Notes: a model not told the origin generated them from the sequence alone. Shown: positions 26,866 to 34,572, counted from the first letter of the stretch. The stretch: 64,000 bases of DNA from JAHCHG01 sp965214585 (GCA_965214585.1 OZ243957.1:186001-250000), one strand, 5' to 3'. Numbers and translations are program-made.

Positions 26866-27141
26866 ATGAATTTAAATTACATCAACATACCTTTGTATAA
26901 GTTAAACTATGTGTCCGATATTGAAGAAATCAAATTGGATGAAAATTTTCTGAATCAATTTTGCAGCGAATACGAAACTGATGAAAGAAGAGATATTTTC
27001 GATCAATTAGATTGGGCAGTCAAAAATCCAAATTACGATTTTAATTCTTTATTAGTCCCAACCGATAAGTTTACTAATAAAGAGATTTATGGCTACATTC
27101 AAAAATTACACAAGTTTATGTTAGAAAATAAAGCATTCTAA
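26866..27141 (+). CDS. Putative immunity protein 3
   Basis: A 91-residue acidic protein (MNLNYINIPLYKLNYVSD...) of low GC content, unlike immunity proteins 1 and 2 in sequence. Seven bases separate it from the toxin tip. Only a weak GGATT-like ribosome-binding site is visible. Immunity function is inferred from position. Confidence 0.65.
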   Translation: MNLNYINIPLYKLNYVSDIEEIKLDENFLNQFCSEYETDERRDIFDQLDWAVKNPNYDFNSLLVPTDKFTNKEIYGYIQKLHKFMLENKAF

Positions 27142-27171
27142 GAATAAATTTACAATAACAATTCAACAAAG

Positions 27172-27419
27172 CCGAGATACTGCCGGGCAGTTCGACGGCA
27201 AAATGGATCGGCGGAAAGATTGGCGAATATATCACGGGAAAACCTGCGCCGCTAATAAAAACGGCGAGCGAATCAATCGAAGATTTGACAGGCGCGAAAC
27301 TACCTTCAATACCAGATGTCGAGTTGCCGCGACCTTTCGAGTATCAGACCGACAAATACAAAGCCGACGCACGACGGGCGAAGATGTCGGCGCGACGGCG
27401 ATTGACTTATTATTGATAA
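27172..27419 (+). pseudogene. Decayed toxin linker module, copy 4
   Basis: In the linker frame it encodes EILPGSSTAKWIGGKIGEYI and onward to YQTDKYKADA. One base is then missing relative to the other copies (GACGCACGACGGG against GACGGCAAAACAGG), which shifts the frame into a double stop. No toxin tip or immunity gene follows. It marks the end of the array and suggests an eroded cassette. Confidence 0.8.
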
Positions 27420-27455
27420 GGCTCGAAAATAAAACAATTAAGTTTAGTTATAAAT

Positions 27456-28187
27456 ATGAACGAAGAAAATTTCAAAACGGGCGTAATTAATCCAATCGAA
27501 TGTTTTAAGGAAGGTTGGGAACTCATAAAATCCGATTACTGGATTTTGTTTGCGATCACGCTCGTCGGAATGTTGATCGGCGGGTTTTCGATGTATATTC
27601 TGCTTGGCGCGATGCTGTGCGGAATTTATTTTTCTTTTCTTCAGAAAATTGATACCGGAACGGTTTCTTTTGATAATCTCTGGAAAGGTTTCAGCTTCAT
27701 TCTGCCCGCTTTTCTCGTGATGCTTTTGATAATCGTTCCGATGATTATTATTTATGTGATAATCTACGTCCCGTTTATTATTCAACTTGCGTCGGGTTCG
27801 TCAATGAGTTCGAGCGAATTTACTTCAATGTTGATCGGCGCGTTGGCGATTGATGCCGTTCTCGCCGTGATAATGGTTTGTTTTCACACGCTTTTGTTGT
27901 TTGCGTTTCCGCTGATTATTGATAAAAATATGTCGGCAATTCAAGCCGTAAAAACCAGCGCGAAAGCGGTTTGGCAGAATTTAAGCGGCGTTGTCGGCGT
28001 AATTGCCGTGCAGTTCGGGCTTTCAATTCTCGGAATGCTGACTTGCGGAATCGGTATGTATTTTCTGATGCCGATTATGCTCGCCGGATTCGCCGTCGCC
28101 TACCGCAAAGTTTTCCCTTCGCCGCAAACTCGGAATTTTAATCCGCCGCCGCCGAATGCGTATCAAGGCGCGGGAAGTTATACTTAA
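27456..28187 (+). CDS. Integral membrane protein
   Basis: A 243-residue protein with a short N-terminal amphipathic segment (NPIECFKEGWELIKSDYW) and about five to six transmembrane helices. It ends in a proline-rich cytoplasmic tail (NPPPPNAYQGAGSYT). The layout resembles DUF975-like and related uncharacterised membrane proteins. It begins just after the toxin array, but its base composition fits the genome background, and it appears to share an operon with ytxJ, 4 bases downstream. No evidence ties it to toxin export. Confidence 0.7.
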   Translation: MNEENFKTGVINPIECFKEGWELIKSDYWILFAITLVGMLIGGFSMYILLGAMLCGIYFSFLQKIDTGTVSFDNLWKGFSFILPAFLVMLLIIVPMIIIYVIIYVPFIIQLASGSSMSSSEFTSMLIGALAIDAVLAVIMVCFHTLLLFAFPLIIDKNMSAIQAVKTSAKAVWQNLSGVVGVIAVQFGLSILGMLTCGIGMYFLMPIMLAGFAVAYRKVFPSPQTRNFNPPPPNAYQGAGSYT

Positions 28188-28191
28188 ATTT

Positions 28192-28512
28192 ATGGCAAAT
28201 TTTACAGAAATAAACTCAAGCGAAAAATTAGACGAACTCTTTGAGCAGTCAAGTGAAAAACCTGTTGTTTTATTCAAACACAGCTTAACCTGCCCGATCA
28301 GTTCAGGCGTTTATCAAGTAATGTCGGGCGTTGACGCGGACGTAAATTTGATCGTTATGCAGAACGCCAGAAACATCTCGAATCAAATAGCCGAAAAAAC
28401 AGGAATTCGGCACGAATCGCCGCAAGCGATTGTTTTGAAAAACGGCGAAGTCGTTTATCACGCATCGCATTATGATGTGGACGCGAAGAAGATCGAGAAA
28501 CTTCTGGATTGA
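28192..28512 (+). CDS. ytxJ: Bacilliredoxin YtxJ (monothiol)
   Basis: A 106-residue thioredoxin-fold protein starting MANFTEINSSEKLDELF with the family motif KHSLTCPISS. The single active-site cysteine (TCPIS) is characteristic of YtxJ, which reduces bacillithiol-protein mixed disulfides. The C-terminal half has ESPQAIVLKNGEVVYHASHYD, the cis-proline strand. This suggests that the organism uses bacillithiol, as several Acidobacteria do; that is an inference. ATG 28192 is preferred to one at 28156, which lies within the upstream gene. Confidence 0.9.
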   Translation: MANFTEINSSEKLDELFEQSSEKPVVLFKHSLTCPISSGVYQVMSGVDADVNLIVMQNARNISNQIAEKTGIRHESPQAIVLKNGEVVYHASHYDVDAKKIEKLLD

Positions 28513-28582
28513 GGGTTAATTAGGTTTTGGTTTTTTGCTTTTGGCTTTTGGCTTTTATTTTTGAATAATACTTTAAATTTTT

Positions 28583-28838
28583 GGTAGCGAACAAAAAGTA
28601 ATGCTGACAAGTTTTTTTATCAATTGCCGTCTGCTTTAGCTGACGGTTTAGTTTGCAGCAAAAGACAGGCTTTAGCCGAACTATTAAATTAAATTTATTC
28701 CTTAACAGCTTTAGCTGAAGCAGAAAGGATGATTAATATATTTTTGAAATTCGGCTAAAGCCGATTATCTTGTCAGCAATCTTTCCGTCAGCTAAAGCAG
28801 ACGGCAATTCATAGAGCATTACTTTTAGTTCACTACCT
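28583..28838. repeat. Large nested palindrome with GCCGTCTGCTTTAGCTGACGG arms
   Basis: Outer arms GGTAGCGAACAAAAAGTAAT (28583) and ATTACTTTTAGTTCACTACC (to 28838), with inner inverted pairs around TCTGCTTTAGCTGACGG and CGGCTAAAGCCG. No coding capacity is visible. Together with the next repeat and the GGTTTTTGG-type tracts at its edges it fills the 585-base gap 28513-29097. Confidence 0.75.
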
Positions 28839-28868
28839 GATTTTTAAGCTTTTTAGTAATTAAGTTTT

Positions 28869-29005
28869 GCGGGCGCAGAGCAACCCTTCCAGACCTGCGA
28901 TCTTTTTATTTTTGAATGTATATTGGTAATGATTTACTCAGGATAAAGTGAAAAAGCACAAGTTAATTTAATTGGCAGGATAGGAAGGGTTGCTCTCTCG
29001 CCCGC
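28869..29005. repeat. Inverted repeat with GAGCAACCCTTCC arms
   Basis: Arms 28869-28890 (GCGGGCGCAGAGCAACCC...) and 28983-29005 enclose about 90 bases of A/T-rich sequence without a gene. Confidence 0.75.
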
Positions 29006-29097
29006 TTTTCAAAAGTAAAAACACCAAAGAGTTCAAAAATTGCTTTAATAAATTTACAATCAAAGACCTAGAACCAAAAGCCAAAAATTCTTAAATT

Positions 29098-29388
29098 ATG
29101 ATCGAACCAACTCAGATCATCGAAGACGGCGATTCCGAAATTTCCATTGTCTGGTCGGACAATAAGGAAACTTTTTATAACGCCGCATTTTTGCGAAAGG
29201 CTTGCCCGTGCGCGTCTTGCGTCAACGAATGGACGGGCGAAAAAATTCTCGACACTTCAAAAATCTCCGATGAATTGAACTTTCTGAACATTTCTATCGT
29301 CGGACGCTACGCTTTGAGTTTCCGTTTTTCGGACGGACACGATACGGGAATTTACAGTTTCAAATATTTGCGCGAATTAGCCGGCTGA
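29098..29388 (+). CDS. DUF971 domain protein
   Basis: A 96-residue single-domain protein with ISIVWSDNKETFYNAAFLRKACPCASC and YALSFRFSDGHDTGIYSFKYLREL, the pattern of DUF971 (gamma-butyrobetaine hydroxylase N-terminal-like). In other bacteria such proteins accompany Fe-S cluster (Mrp/ApbC) genes; none is adjacent here. The CxCxxC cysteines could bind metal. Confidence 0.88.
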   Translation: MIEPTQIIEDGDSEISIVWSDNKETFYNAAFLRKACPCASCVNEWTGEKILDTSKISDELNFLNISIVGRYALSFRFSDGHDTGIYSFKYLRELAG

Positions 29389-29469
29389 AAAAAAGACATT
29401 CCAGAGCAACTTCGGTTATAATAATTTCCGTTACCCGAATTTTGAGCGACGGGAGATTTATTTACAACT

Positions 29470-29742
29470 ATGCAGGAAAGAGATATTTTCGACGAAAAAC
29501 AGGAAACCAAAACGGCGAGTTTCGCTTGCCCGAACTGCCGCGAGCGCAATGATTACGAAGTGCGCTGGATGAAACGCACGAAAAAGAAAAATCCTAAGCG
29601 AAATTTGAATCAGCAGGAACGCGCTCAGTTTGAAAAATCGAGAGATTATATGGTTCGCATAGACGATATGCTGATGTGCAAAAACAACCGCTGCCGCAAG
29701 CGTTTCGAGATTCCTTCGGCGCAGTCTATCGTTTTTCTCTAA
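29470..29742 (+). CDS. Small zinc-ribbon-like protein
   Basis: A 90-residue basic protein with a CPNC pair and a CKNNRC pair separated by about 45 residues, consistent with a zinc ribbon. The middle part is strongly basic (KRTKKKNPKRNL). No family recognised. The ATG follows GCGACGGGAG with 20-base spacing. Confidence 0.6.
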   Translation: MQERDIFDEKQETKTASFACPNCRERNDYEVRWMKRTKKKNPKRNLNQQERAQFEKSRDYMVRIDDMLMCKNNRCRKRFEIPSAQSIVFL

Positions 29743-29825
29743 TTTTACCGCCCGCATTTTTCCCTTTCTATTTTGAAATATGATATTATTTTTCAAACGA
29801 ATAAAATAAAAAGGGGTTAGAAAAT

Positions 29826-30209
29826 ATGTCAGGAAAAGAATTGGAATTTTACGAAAATCAGCCGGTTGCCGACGAAGACGTTCAGGAATTGATGGAAGCG
29901 GAGATCGCCGGCGCACCGCAGGCACCGGGCGAATTAAAAGAGCGTCTGGCACAGCATCACGCGAGTTCGCCCGAATTATCCGGCGGCGATATTGATGCCG
30001 AATGGGAAGACGCAACCGACAGCGGCGCGGAAAATGTCGCCGGACACAATCCGACTCCGGGACAATCAAACGTCGAAGCCAATGCACGCGCGATGGGCGT
30101 TAATTATGAAGATAACGAACCGCTCGAATTTATCGAAAAGATCGAAAAACGTGATAAAAATCGGTTTGAATTAAATCAAAATTCAAAAGATACGGACGAA
30201 TCCATTTAG
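29826..30209 (+). CDS. DUF6335-like acidic protein
   Basis: The 127-residue acidic, low-complexity protein carries SGGDIDAEWEDATDSGAENV, NPTPGQSNV, GVNYEDNEPL and EKRDKNRFELN. I remember this ordered pattern from the DUF6335 family found in cyanobacteria and Deinococcus-type organisms; function unknown. Start: ATG after AAAAGGGG. The stop codon TAG overlaps the first bases of a 182-bp repeat, so the repeat supplies the end of the gene. Confidence 0.75.
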   Translation: MSGKELEFYENQPVADEDVQELMEAEIAGAPQAPGELKERLAQHHASSPELSGGDIDAEWEDATDSGAENVAGHNPTPGQSNVEANARAMGVNYEDNEPLEFIEKIEKRDKNRFELNQNSKDTDESI

Positions 30210-30389
30210 AAGCTGTTTGGTAATTGTATCGCAGGCTTCCAGCCGGCAGTCTTGGTGGCTTCCAGCCGCCAAATTTATCTGTTTTTCCCGCCAATTCGAG
30301 TAAGTAACGCTCGAATTGGCGGCTGGAAGCCACCAAGACTGCCGGCAAGATGCCGGCGTTACGTTTTTTTGAATTTCCAAACAGTTTCT
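30208..30389. repeat. 182-bp element, copy 1
   Basis: Terminal inverted repeats AGAAGCTGTTTGGTAATT and its complement at the right end, with inner hairpins (CCAATTCGAG...CTCGAATTGG and GCCGGCAAGATGCCGGC). Copies at 44018-44200 and 62236-62417 have nearly the same length and sequence. It contains no convincing gene; a shared short open frame is a by-product. Confidence 0.9.
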
Positions 30390-30475
30390 TAGAAGTTCTT
30401 AATTTTGCCTGATGACAAGATTGATTCGGCGCGGTTTATAAAATAATCAGAAAACCAATATTTCTCTTTGATTTT

Positions 30476-30724
30476 TTATACTGCGCCGATAATTTCCCTC
30501 GCATTTTCCGTCAGCGTCTTTTTAACGGCAGACGGCAATTCGATAAGATAAAAACGATTTGAGGCAAAGGCGTAATCCTCGCCGCTTTCGTCAATTACGC
30601 GCAAATAACCTGATGCTGTCGCTTCGTCGTCGGGAATTACTTGATATAATTTTCCAACTTCGAGCGATGACGGATAATTTTCGTTATTCAGACAAATCGC
30701 AAATTGGGTAGCTTTTGGTTTCAT
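30476..30724 (-). CDS. Small conserved hypothetical protein
   Basis: 82 residues: AICLNNENYPSSLEVGKLYQVIPDDEA then GYLRVIDESGEDYAFASNRFYLIELP. From memory this matches short uncharacterised proteins that are widespread in cyanobacteria and soil bacteria and that look like a small beta-barrel. It lies one base downstream of the 85-residue gene and is probably co-transcribed with it and the isoaspartyl peptidase gene. Confidence 0.7.
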   Translation of the reverse strand: MKPKATQFAICLNNENYPSSLEVGKLYQVIPDDEATASGYLRVIDESGEDYAFASNRFYLIELPSAVKKTLTENAREIIGAV

Positions 30725-30725
30725 A

Positions 30726-30983
30726 TTAATCTAAATACGGCAATTTAAGTTTAAATTCCTTTTTGCCGATTGCGTGTGCTTCATACCAATGAATTTCGGC
30801 TAGACGTATCTCGCCATTTACAAGACGCACAGAAGCAATACCCTTTAGTTTTCGCCATCTTCCTCTGCCGTATTGCCTTTTCAGACGAATTCGGTCGCGC
30901 ACGCCTTTTCCGACGGCAATCGTTTCTACATCAGTAATTTTACTAATAATCTCAAAGTCCATTGCCGGAAGTTTATCTTGCAT
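30726..30983 (-). CDS. Small conserved hypothetical protein
   Basis: 85 residues, strongly basic in the middle (VRDRIRLKRQYGRGRWRKLKG) followed by a beta segment ending EIHWYEAHAIGKKEFKLK. I recognise the RYGxGRWRKxKG ... EIHWYEAHGIG pattern as a recurrent small protein of unknown role, often next to genes like its downstream neighbour. The start codon directly abuts the stop codon of the isoaspartyl peptidase gene (no spacer). Confidence 0.7.
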   Translation of the reverse strand: MQDKLPAMDFEIISKITDVETIAVGKGVRDRIRLKRQYGRGRWRKLKGIASVRLVNGEIRLAEIHWYEAHAIGKKEFKLKLPYLD

Positions 30984-32093
30984 TTAGTTGGACTTTACAG
31001 TTTCTTTATCTCCATAAATCTCGACCACAGGCTTGCCGTCACCGCCGATATACGCGCGATACATTCCTTCGGAATTAAACGAAACTCCGATATTGCCGAA
31101 TTTATCAATCGCAATTACGCCGCCGTCGCCGCCCGCATTTTGCAGTTTTGTTTTGATAACGCGGTCAGCCGCGTCCTGAACGCTCAACGCGCTGTATTCC
31201 ATCATTGCGGAAATATCTCTCGCCACGCCGAGCCGTATAAAATATTCGCCCCAACCTGTTGCGCTGACCGCGCAAGTTCGGTTGTCGGCAAAAGTTCCCG
31301 CGCCGATTACAGGCACATCGCCGACTCGTCCATACTTTTTATAAGTCATTCCGCCCGTTGAAGTTCCCGTCGCCAAATTTCCGTCTTTATCAAGCGCAAC
31401 TGCCCCAACCGTCCCGAATTTATTAGCGGGTTCTTCGCGCAAATCAACCCGCGAACTTTTTTCACCCTTTATCTTTTCCCTTTCACCTTTTATCTTCTCC
31501 TGCTCCTGTTTGATAATTTTTTGCAGCGAATCCCAACGCGATTGCGTCCAGAAATATTTTTCTTCGACGAGTTCGATGTTCATTTCTTTGGCAAATTTCT
31601 CCGCGCCGTCGCCGATCATCATAACGTGCGGCGATTTTTCCATCACCATTCGGGCAAGCAGAATCGGATTTTTAACGTGATGCAGTCCGGCAACCGCGCC
31701 GGCGTTCAAGTCTTTGCCGTCCATAATCGCGGCATCGAGTTCGTTTTTCCCGTCGGCTGTGAAAACCGCGCCTTTTCCGGCGTTAAAAAGCGGCGAATCT
31801 TCGAGCAGAATGATCGCCGTCTGCACCGCGTCGAGCGAACTTTTCCCTTCCTGCAACGCCTTGTAACCGGCAAGCACGGCTTTTTCGAGCATTTCGCGGT
31901 ATTGTTTTTCTCTTTCCGGCGACAGATCGCCGCGCCGAATTACGCCCGCGCCGCCGTGAATCACAAAACCGAGTCGCGGATTCTGCGGCGATTGAAGCTG
32001 TTTTTTATCGGGAAAACCGCTTTTCTGCGCCGAAATCGCCAATGGGAAAATTAATAGAACAAAGGTCAACCAAAAAGTCAGAATTTTTTTCAT
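30984..32093 (-). CDS. Isoaspartyl peptidase / L-asparaginase (Ntn hydrolase), secreted
   Basis: The 369-residue precursor has a signal peptide (MKKILTFWLTFVLLIFPLAISAQ), the N-terminal domain beginning VIHGGAGVIRRGDL, and the autocleavage site FGTVGAVALD with the nucleophile threonine at about residue 228. GTSTGGMTYKKYGRVGD and GWGEYFIR complete the active site. Such enzymes hydrolyse beta-aspartyl dipeptides and asparagine after self-processing. Residues about 195-212 (EQEKIKGEREKIKGEK) are an in-frame low-complexity insert of the intergenic AAAAGGTGAAAGGG type, located in the disordered linker just before the cleavage site. Confidence 0.92.
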   Translation of the reverse strand: MKKILTFWLTFVLLIFPLAISAQKSGFPDKKQLQSPQNPRLGFVIHGGAGVIRRGDLSPEREKQYREMLEKAVLAGYKALQEGKSSLDAVQTAIILLEDSPLFNAGKGAVFTADGKNELDAAIMDGKDLNAGAVAGLHHVKNPILLARMVMEKSPHVMMIGDGAEKFAKEMNIELVEEKYFWTQSRWDSLQKIIKQEQEKIKGEREKIKGEKSSRVDLREEPANKFGTVGAVALDKDGNLATGTSTGGMTYKKYGRVGDVPVIGAGTFADNRTCAVSATGWGEYFIRLGVARDISAMMEYSALSVQDAADRVIKTKLQNAGGDGGVIAIDKFGNIGVSFNSEGMYRAYIGGDGKPVVEIYGDKETVKSN

Positions 32094-32234
32094 AAATATC
32101 TCCGAAAAGTTTTTTAATTTTGAAACAGATTAACATATAAAAACCCAAACTCGTAAATTATTTGAGTTTATGCGGTAAATTTTATATTTTATAAAGTGTC
32201 GGTCTTCGTCAGTTAAATATTTCGGGAAAGATTT

Positions 32235-32927
32235 ATGAAAAAAATTTTCAAGATAATTTTATTTTGTATTGCGTTCGCAATTTTTTCTCTGCCTTTTACC
32301 GTCAACGCGCAAAATAAAACCAACTTGAATTCCGAAACACGACTCACCGAATTTGAATTGGAAATTCTCAAAGAAGTAAACCGCGCCCGCCAAAGCCCCG
32401 AAGCATATATTACTCATCTCATAGAAATCAGAAAATCTATGAACGGAAAAGTCCGCCACATTGCCCCCGACATTAGGCTTTTAACTTTGGAAGGAATCGA
32501 ATCTGTTGACGACGCAATTGCTGATTTAAAAAGAATTTCTGCCGTTCCATCTTTTAAAGTTTCCGAAATTATGTCAAAAGCGGCTCGTAAACATCTCGCA
32601 GATTTGATAGAAAACCCGAAACTCAAGCACTTCGGCAAAGACGGCTCTGATCCTTTAGACCGCCTCAACGACTTGAATATTTTTCCGAACCGGGTTGGTG
32701 AAACCATTCTGCGAAATACCGATTCAGCCCGCGAAATCGTTTTACGGATAATTATAGACGACGGCATCAAATCGCGCAGTCATCGGAAAAATTTGTTCAG
32801 CGAAAATTTCAATACAATCGGTATCGCTTACGGAATCGGTAAAAAAGGCGAACCGATTGTCGTAATGAATTTTGCCGATCTGCCCGAACCGAAAACAGTT
32901 CCGATAAAAGACCAAAAGCAAAATTAA
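32235..32927 (+). CDS. CAP (SCP/PR-1) domain protein, secreted
   Basis: A signal peptide (MKKIFKIILFCIAFAIFSLP... VNA-Q) precedes a CAP domain: FELEILKEVNRARQSPEAYI, MSKAARKHLADL, the histidine-glutamate pair in KLKHFGKDGSDPLDR and RVGETIL, and RSHRKNLFSENFNTIGIAYG. Function of bacterial CAP proteins is mostly unknown. Divergent from the isoaspartyl peptidase gene; the 140-base gap between them must hold both promoters (TATATTTTATAAA around 32180). Confidence 0.88.
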   Translation: MKKIFKIILFCIAFAIFSLPFTVNAQNKTNLNSETRLTEFELEILKEVNRARQSPEAYITHLIEIRKSMNGKVRHIAPDIRLLTLEGIESVDDAIADLKRISAVPSFKVSEIMSKAARKHLADLIENPKLKHFGKDGSDPLDRLNDLNIFPNRVGETILRNTDSAREIVLRIIIDDGIKSRSHRKNLFSENFNTIGIAYGIGKKGEPIVVMNFADLPEPKTVPIKDQKQN

Positions 32928-32930
32928 TTT

Positions 32931-33839
32931 TTACATCTTTTTCGCCTCGCGCCGGATTTTCGGTATTGACAAAATTTTCTGCAATTTCGTCGTGTGAGCG
33001 CGTTCGAGAAAAACATTGTAATCCAGTTTTTTAATTTCGTCCAAAATCTGCGCGTAAGTTCTCGACGCAAGCAGAACGGTAAAGCGCGAATCTTCATCCA
33101 AAAAACTAATTCCCTTTTCGCCTTTTCCGTAGTAATTTTCAGCGCGTTCGATTTGAAATTTCATTAACTCGCGGAAATTTTCGTTAAATTCATTTGCGAA
33201 AATCTGCTTTTCCGAAACATTAAATCTGCGTAAATCTTCAAGCGGCAAATAAATCCTGCCCATCAACGCATCTTCTTTGACATCGCGCAGAATATTCGTG
33301 AGCTGCATCGCAATTCCCATTTTTTCGGCGTATTTGAGCGCGATTTTGTCGGAATAACCCAAAATTTCCGAAGACATCAAACCGACAGTTGAAGCCACGC
33401 GGTAACAATAGATGTAAAGATCTCCGAAAGTTTCGTAGCGTTTTATATTAGTGTCCATCAAAACGCCTCTTATCAATTCAAGCGGCAGATTTTGCGGAAT
33501 TTTATAAATTTTAAGCAAATCGCTCCAAGCGAGAAAAACAAGTTGTTGTTCGTTGTTCGTTGTTCGTTTTTCGTCGCTCGCCGCATTTGCGTAGAGTTTC
33601 TGCAAATTATTTTCCCATTTTTTGACAGTTTTAATTGCTTCTTGTTCATCACTTTCGCCGATTTCGTCTATTTCATCATCAATCCGGCGGCAAAAAGCGT
33701 AAATCGGATAGACGGCTTTTTGTTTGATTTTCGGAAGGAATTTGGCGGCAAAATAAAAACTTTTGGCGTGAATTTTCGTAATATTTTCGCAATACTTGTA
33801 GGCTTTTTTGATTTCTGAATTATTTTTGTCGGATTTCAT
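32931..33839 (-). CDS. Phytoene / squalene synthase family protein
   Basis: This trans-isoprenyl diphosphate synthase condenses two prenyl diphosphates head-to-head. The 302-residue protein has SFYFAAKFLP, the first aspartate-rich motif RRIDDEID (residues 51-58) and the second, LTNILRDVKEDALMGRIYLP. It could be a phytoene synthase (CrtB) or a hopanoid-type HpnC/HpnD protein; no carotenoid or hopanoid gene is nearby to decide. Residues about 89-101 (DEKRTTNNEQQLV) are encoded by an AACGAACAACGAACAACG tract, an in-frame low-complexity insertion in a helix-helix loop. Confidence 0.88.
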   Translation of the reverse strand: MKSDKNNSEIKKAYKYCENITKIHAKSFYFAAKFLPKIKQKAVYPIYAFCRRIDDEIDEIGESDEQEAIKTVKKWENNLQKLYANAASDEKRTTNNEQQLVFLAWSDLLKIYKIPQNLPLELIRGVLMDTNIKRYETFGDLYIYCYRVASTVGLMSSEILGYSDKIALKYAEKMGIAMQLTNILRDVKEDALMGRIYLPLEDLRRFNVSEKQIFANEFNENFRELMKFQIERAENYYGKGEKGISFLDEDSRFTVLLASRTYAQILDEIKKLDYNVFLERAHTTKLQKILSIPKIRREAKKM

Positions 33840-33894
33840 TAGATTTTGGTTTGTTCAAAATCAATTTTAACAAAATTTTTAACTTCTCGTTTCC

Positions 33895-34266
33895 TTATTT
33901 TGAGATTATCGTTTTCTTTGACAAATTTTCTTCTTCCTGCCGATAAATTTCTAGTGCGCGAACGGCGAGTTCGTGATTTACGGTTACGCGAAAAGGATGT
34001 TTCGCAACATAGCTCGGAACTTTGACGATTTTCGCGCCGAGATTTTTTAAAACGTCGGCGATCTTTTCGTCGGGAAATTCTTCGTAACCGAATTTTTCGG
34101 CGGCGCGTTTGAACGCTCCGCGCAGACGGTCAAGCGCGAGTTCGCGGTCAATCAGTTCAAAACCGCGCGATTGAAATTCGCCGAGCGCGAACAAAATTAC
34201 TTTTTCCGTTTCGCCTTCATCCGTTTTTACCGCAAAAAGCGTCAATTGATTTTCATTTTCCGACAT
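33895..34266 (-). CDS. Hypothetical protein
   Basis: A 123-residue charged protein (MSENENQLTLFAVKTDEGETEK...). It has a mixed alpha/beta middle with IDRELALDRLRGAFKRAAEKFGYEEFP and a C-terminal VTVNHELAVRALEIYRQEEE helix. No family recognised. The ATG at 34266 follows AGCGGAAAAC; an upstream ATG adds 21 non-conserved residues. Only 55 bases separate it from the phytoene synthase gene downstream on the same strand. Confidence 0.6.
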   Translation of the reverse strand: MSENENQLTLFAVKTDEGETEKVILFALGEFQSRGFELIDRELALDRLRGAFKRAAEKFGYEEFPDEKIADVLKNLGAKIVKVPSYVAKHPFRVTVNHELAVRALEIYRQEEENLSKKTIISK

Positions 34267-34355
34267 TTTCTGTTTTCCGCTTAAAAGTTTAAGTTTCTCT
34301 GTTTGCAGAGTTTTATCGGATTTTATCACAAATACAAATAAGATTTTAAGAAATT

Positions 34356-34460
34356 CTAACAGAGATAAAGAAGATGAAAAGGATAAAAGGCAAAATTGCA
34401 GATTTCAAATTTTATAAAAATCCCTGTTCATCCCCTTCATCCCTGTTAAAAATTTCCTCT
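34356..34460. repeat. Inverted 'AACAGGGATGAAGGGGATG' tract
   Basis: CTAACAGAGATAAAGAAGATG (left) and CATCCCCTTCATCCCTGTTA (right) are an imperfect inverted pair. This sits in the 306-base gap upstream of coaBC, where I see no gene. Confidence 0.6.
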
Positions 34461-34572
34461 CCTTTTTACGAATTTTCGCTTAATAAAACGGTAAATGCTA
34501 AACTGCTTGCGAATACTTTTGAATCAAATTTTGGCTGAAAATCGGCTTTGCAAAATCAGCCGCTGCAATTAT

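Noticed and set aside
22830..27419. Toxin array as prophage or transposon
   Set aside because: No integrase, phage structural gene or transposase; the repeats are homologous coding modules.
28513..29097. Search for tRNA, 6S, tmRNA or RNase P RNA in this gap and in the other gaps over 200 bases
   Set aside because: No conserved cores recognised; the sequences are explained by palindromic repeats.
30130..30348. Similar short open frames (AVLVASSRQFERYLLEL...) in all three 182-bp elements
   Set aside because: They are produced by the repeat itself; no ribosome-binding site, the ends vary with flanking DNA, and the frame is not supported as a protein.
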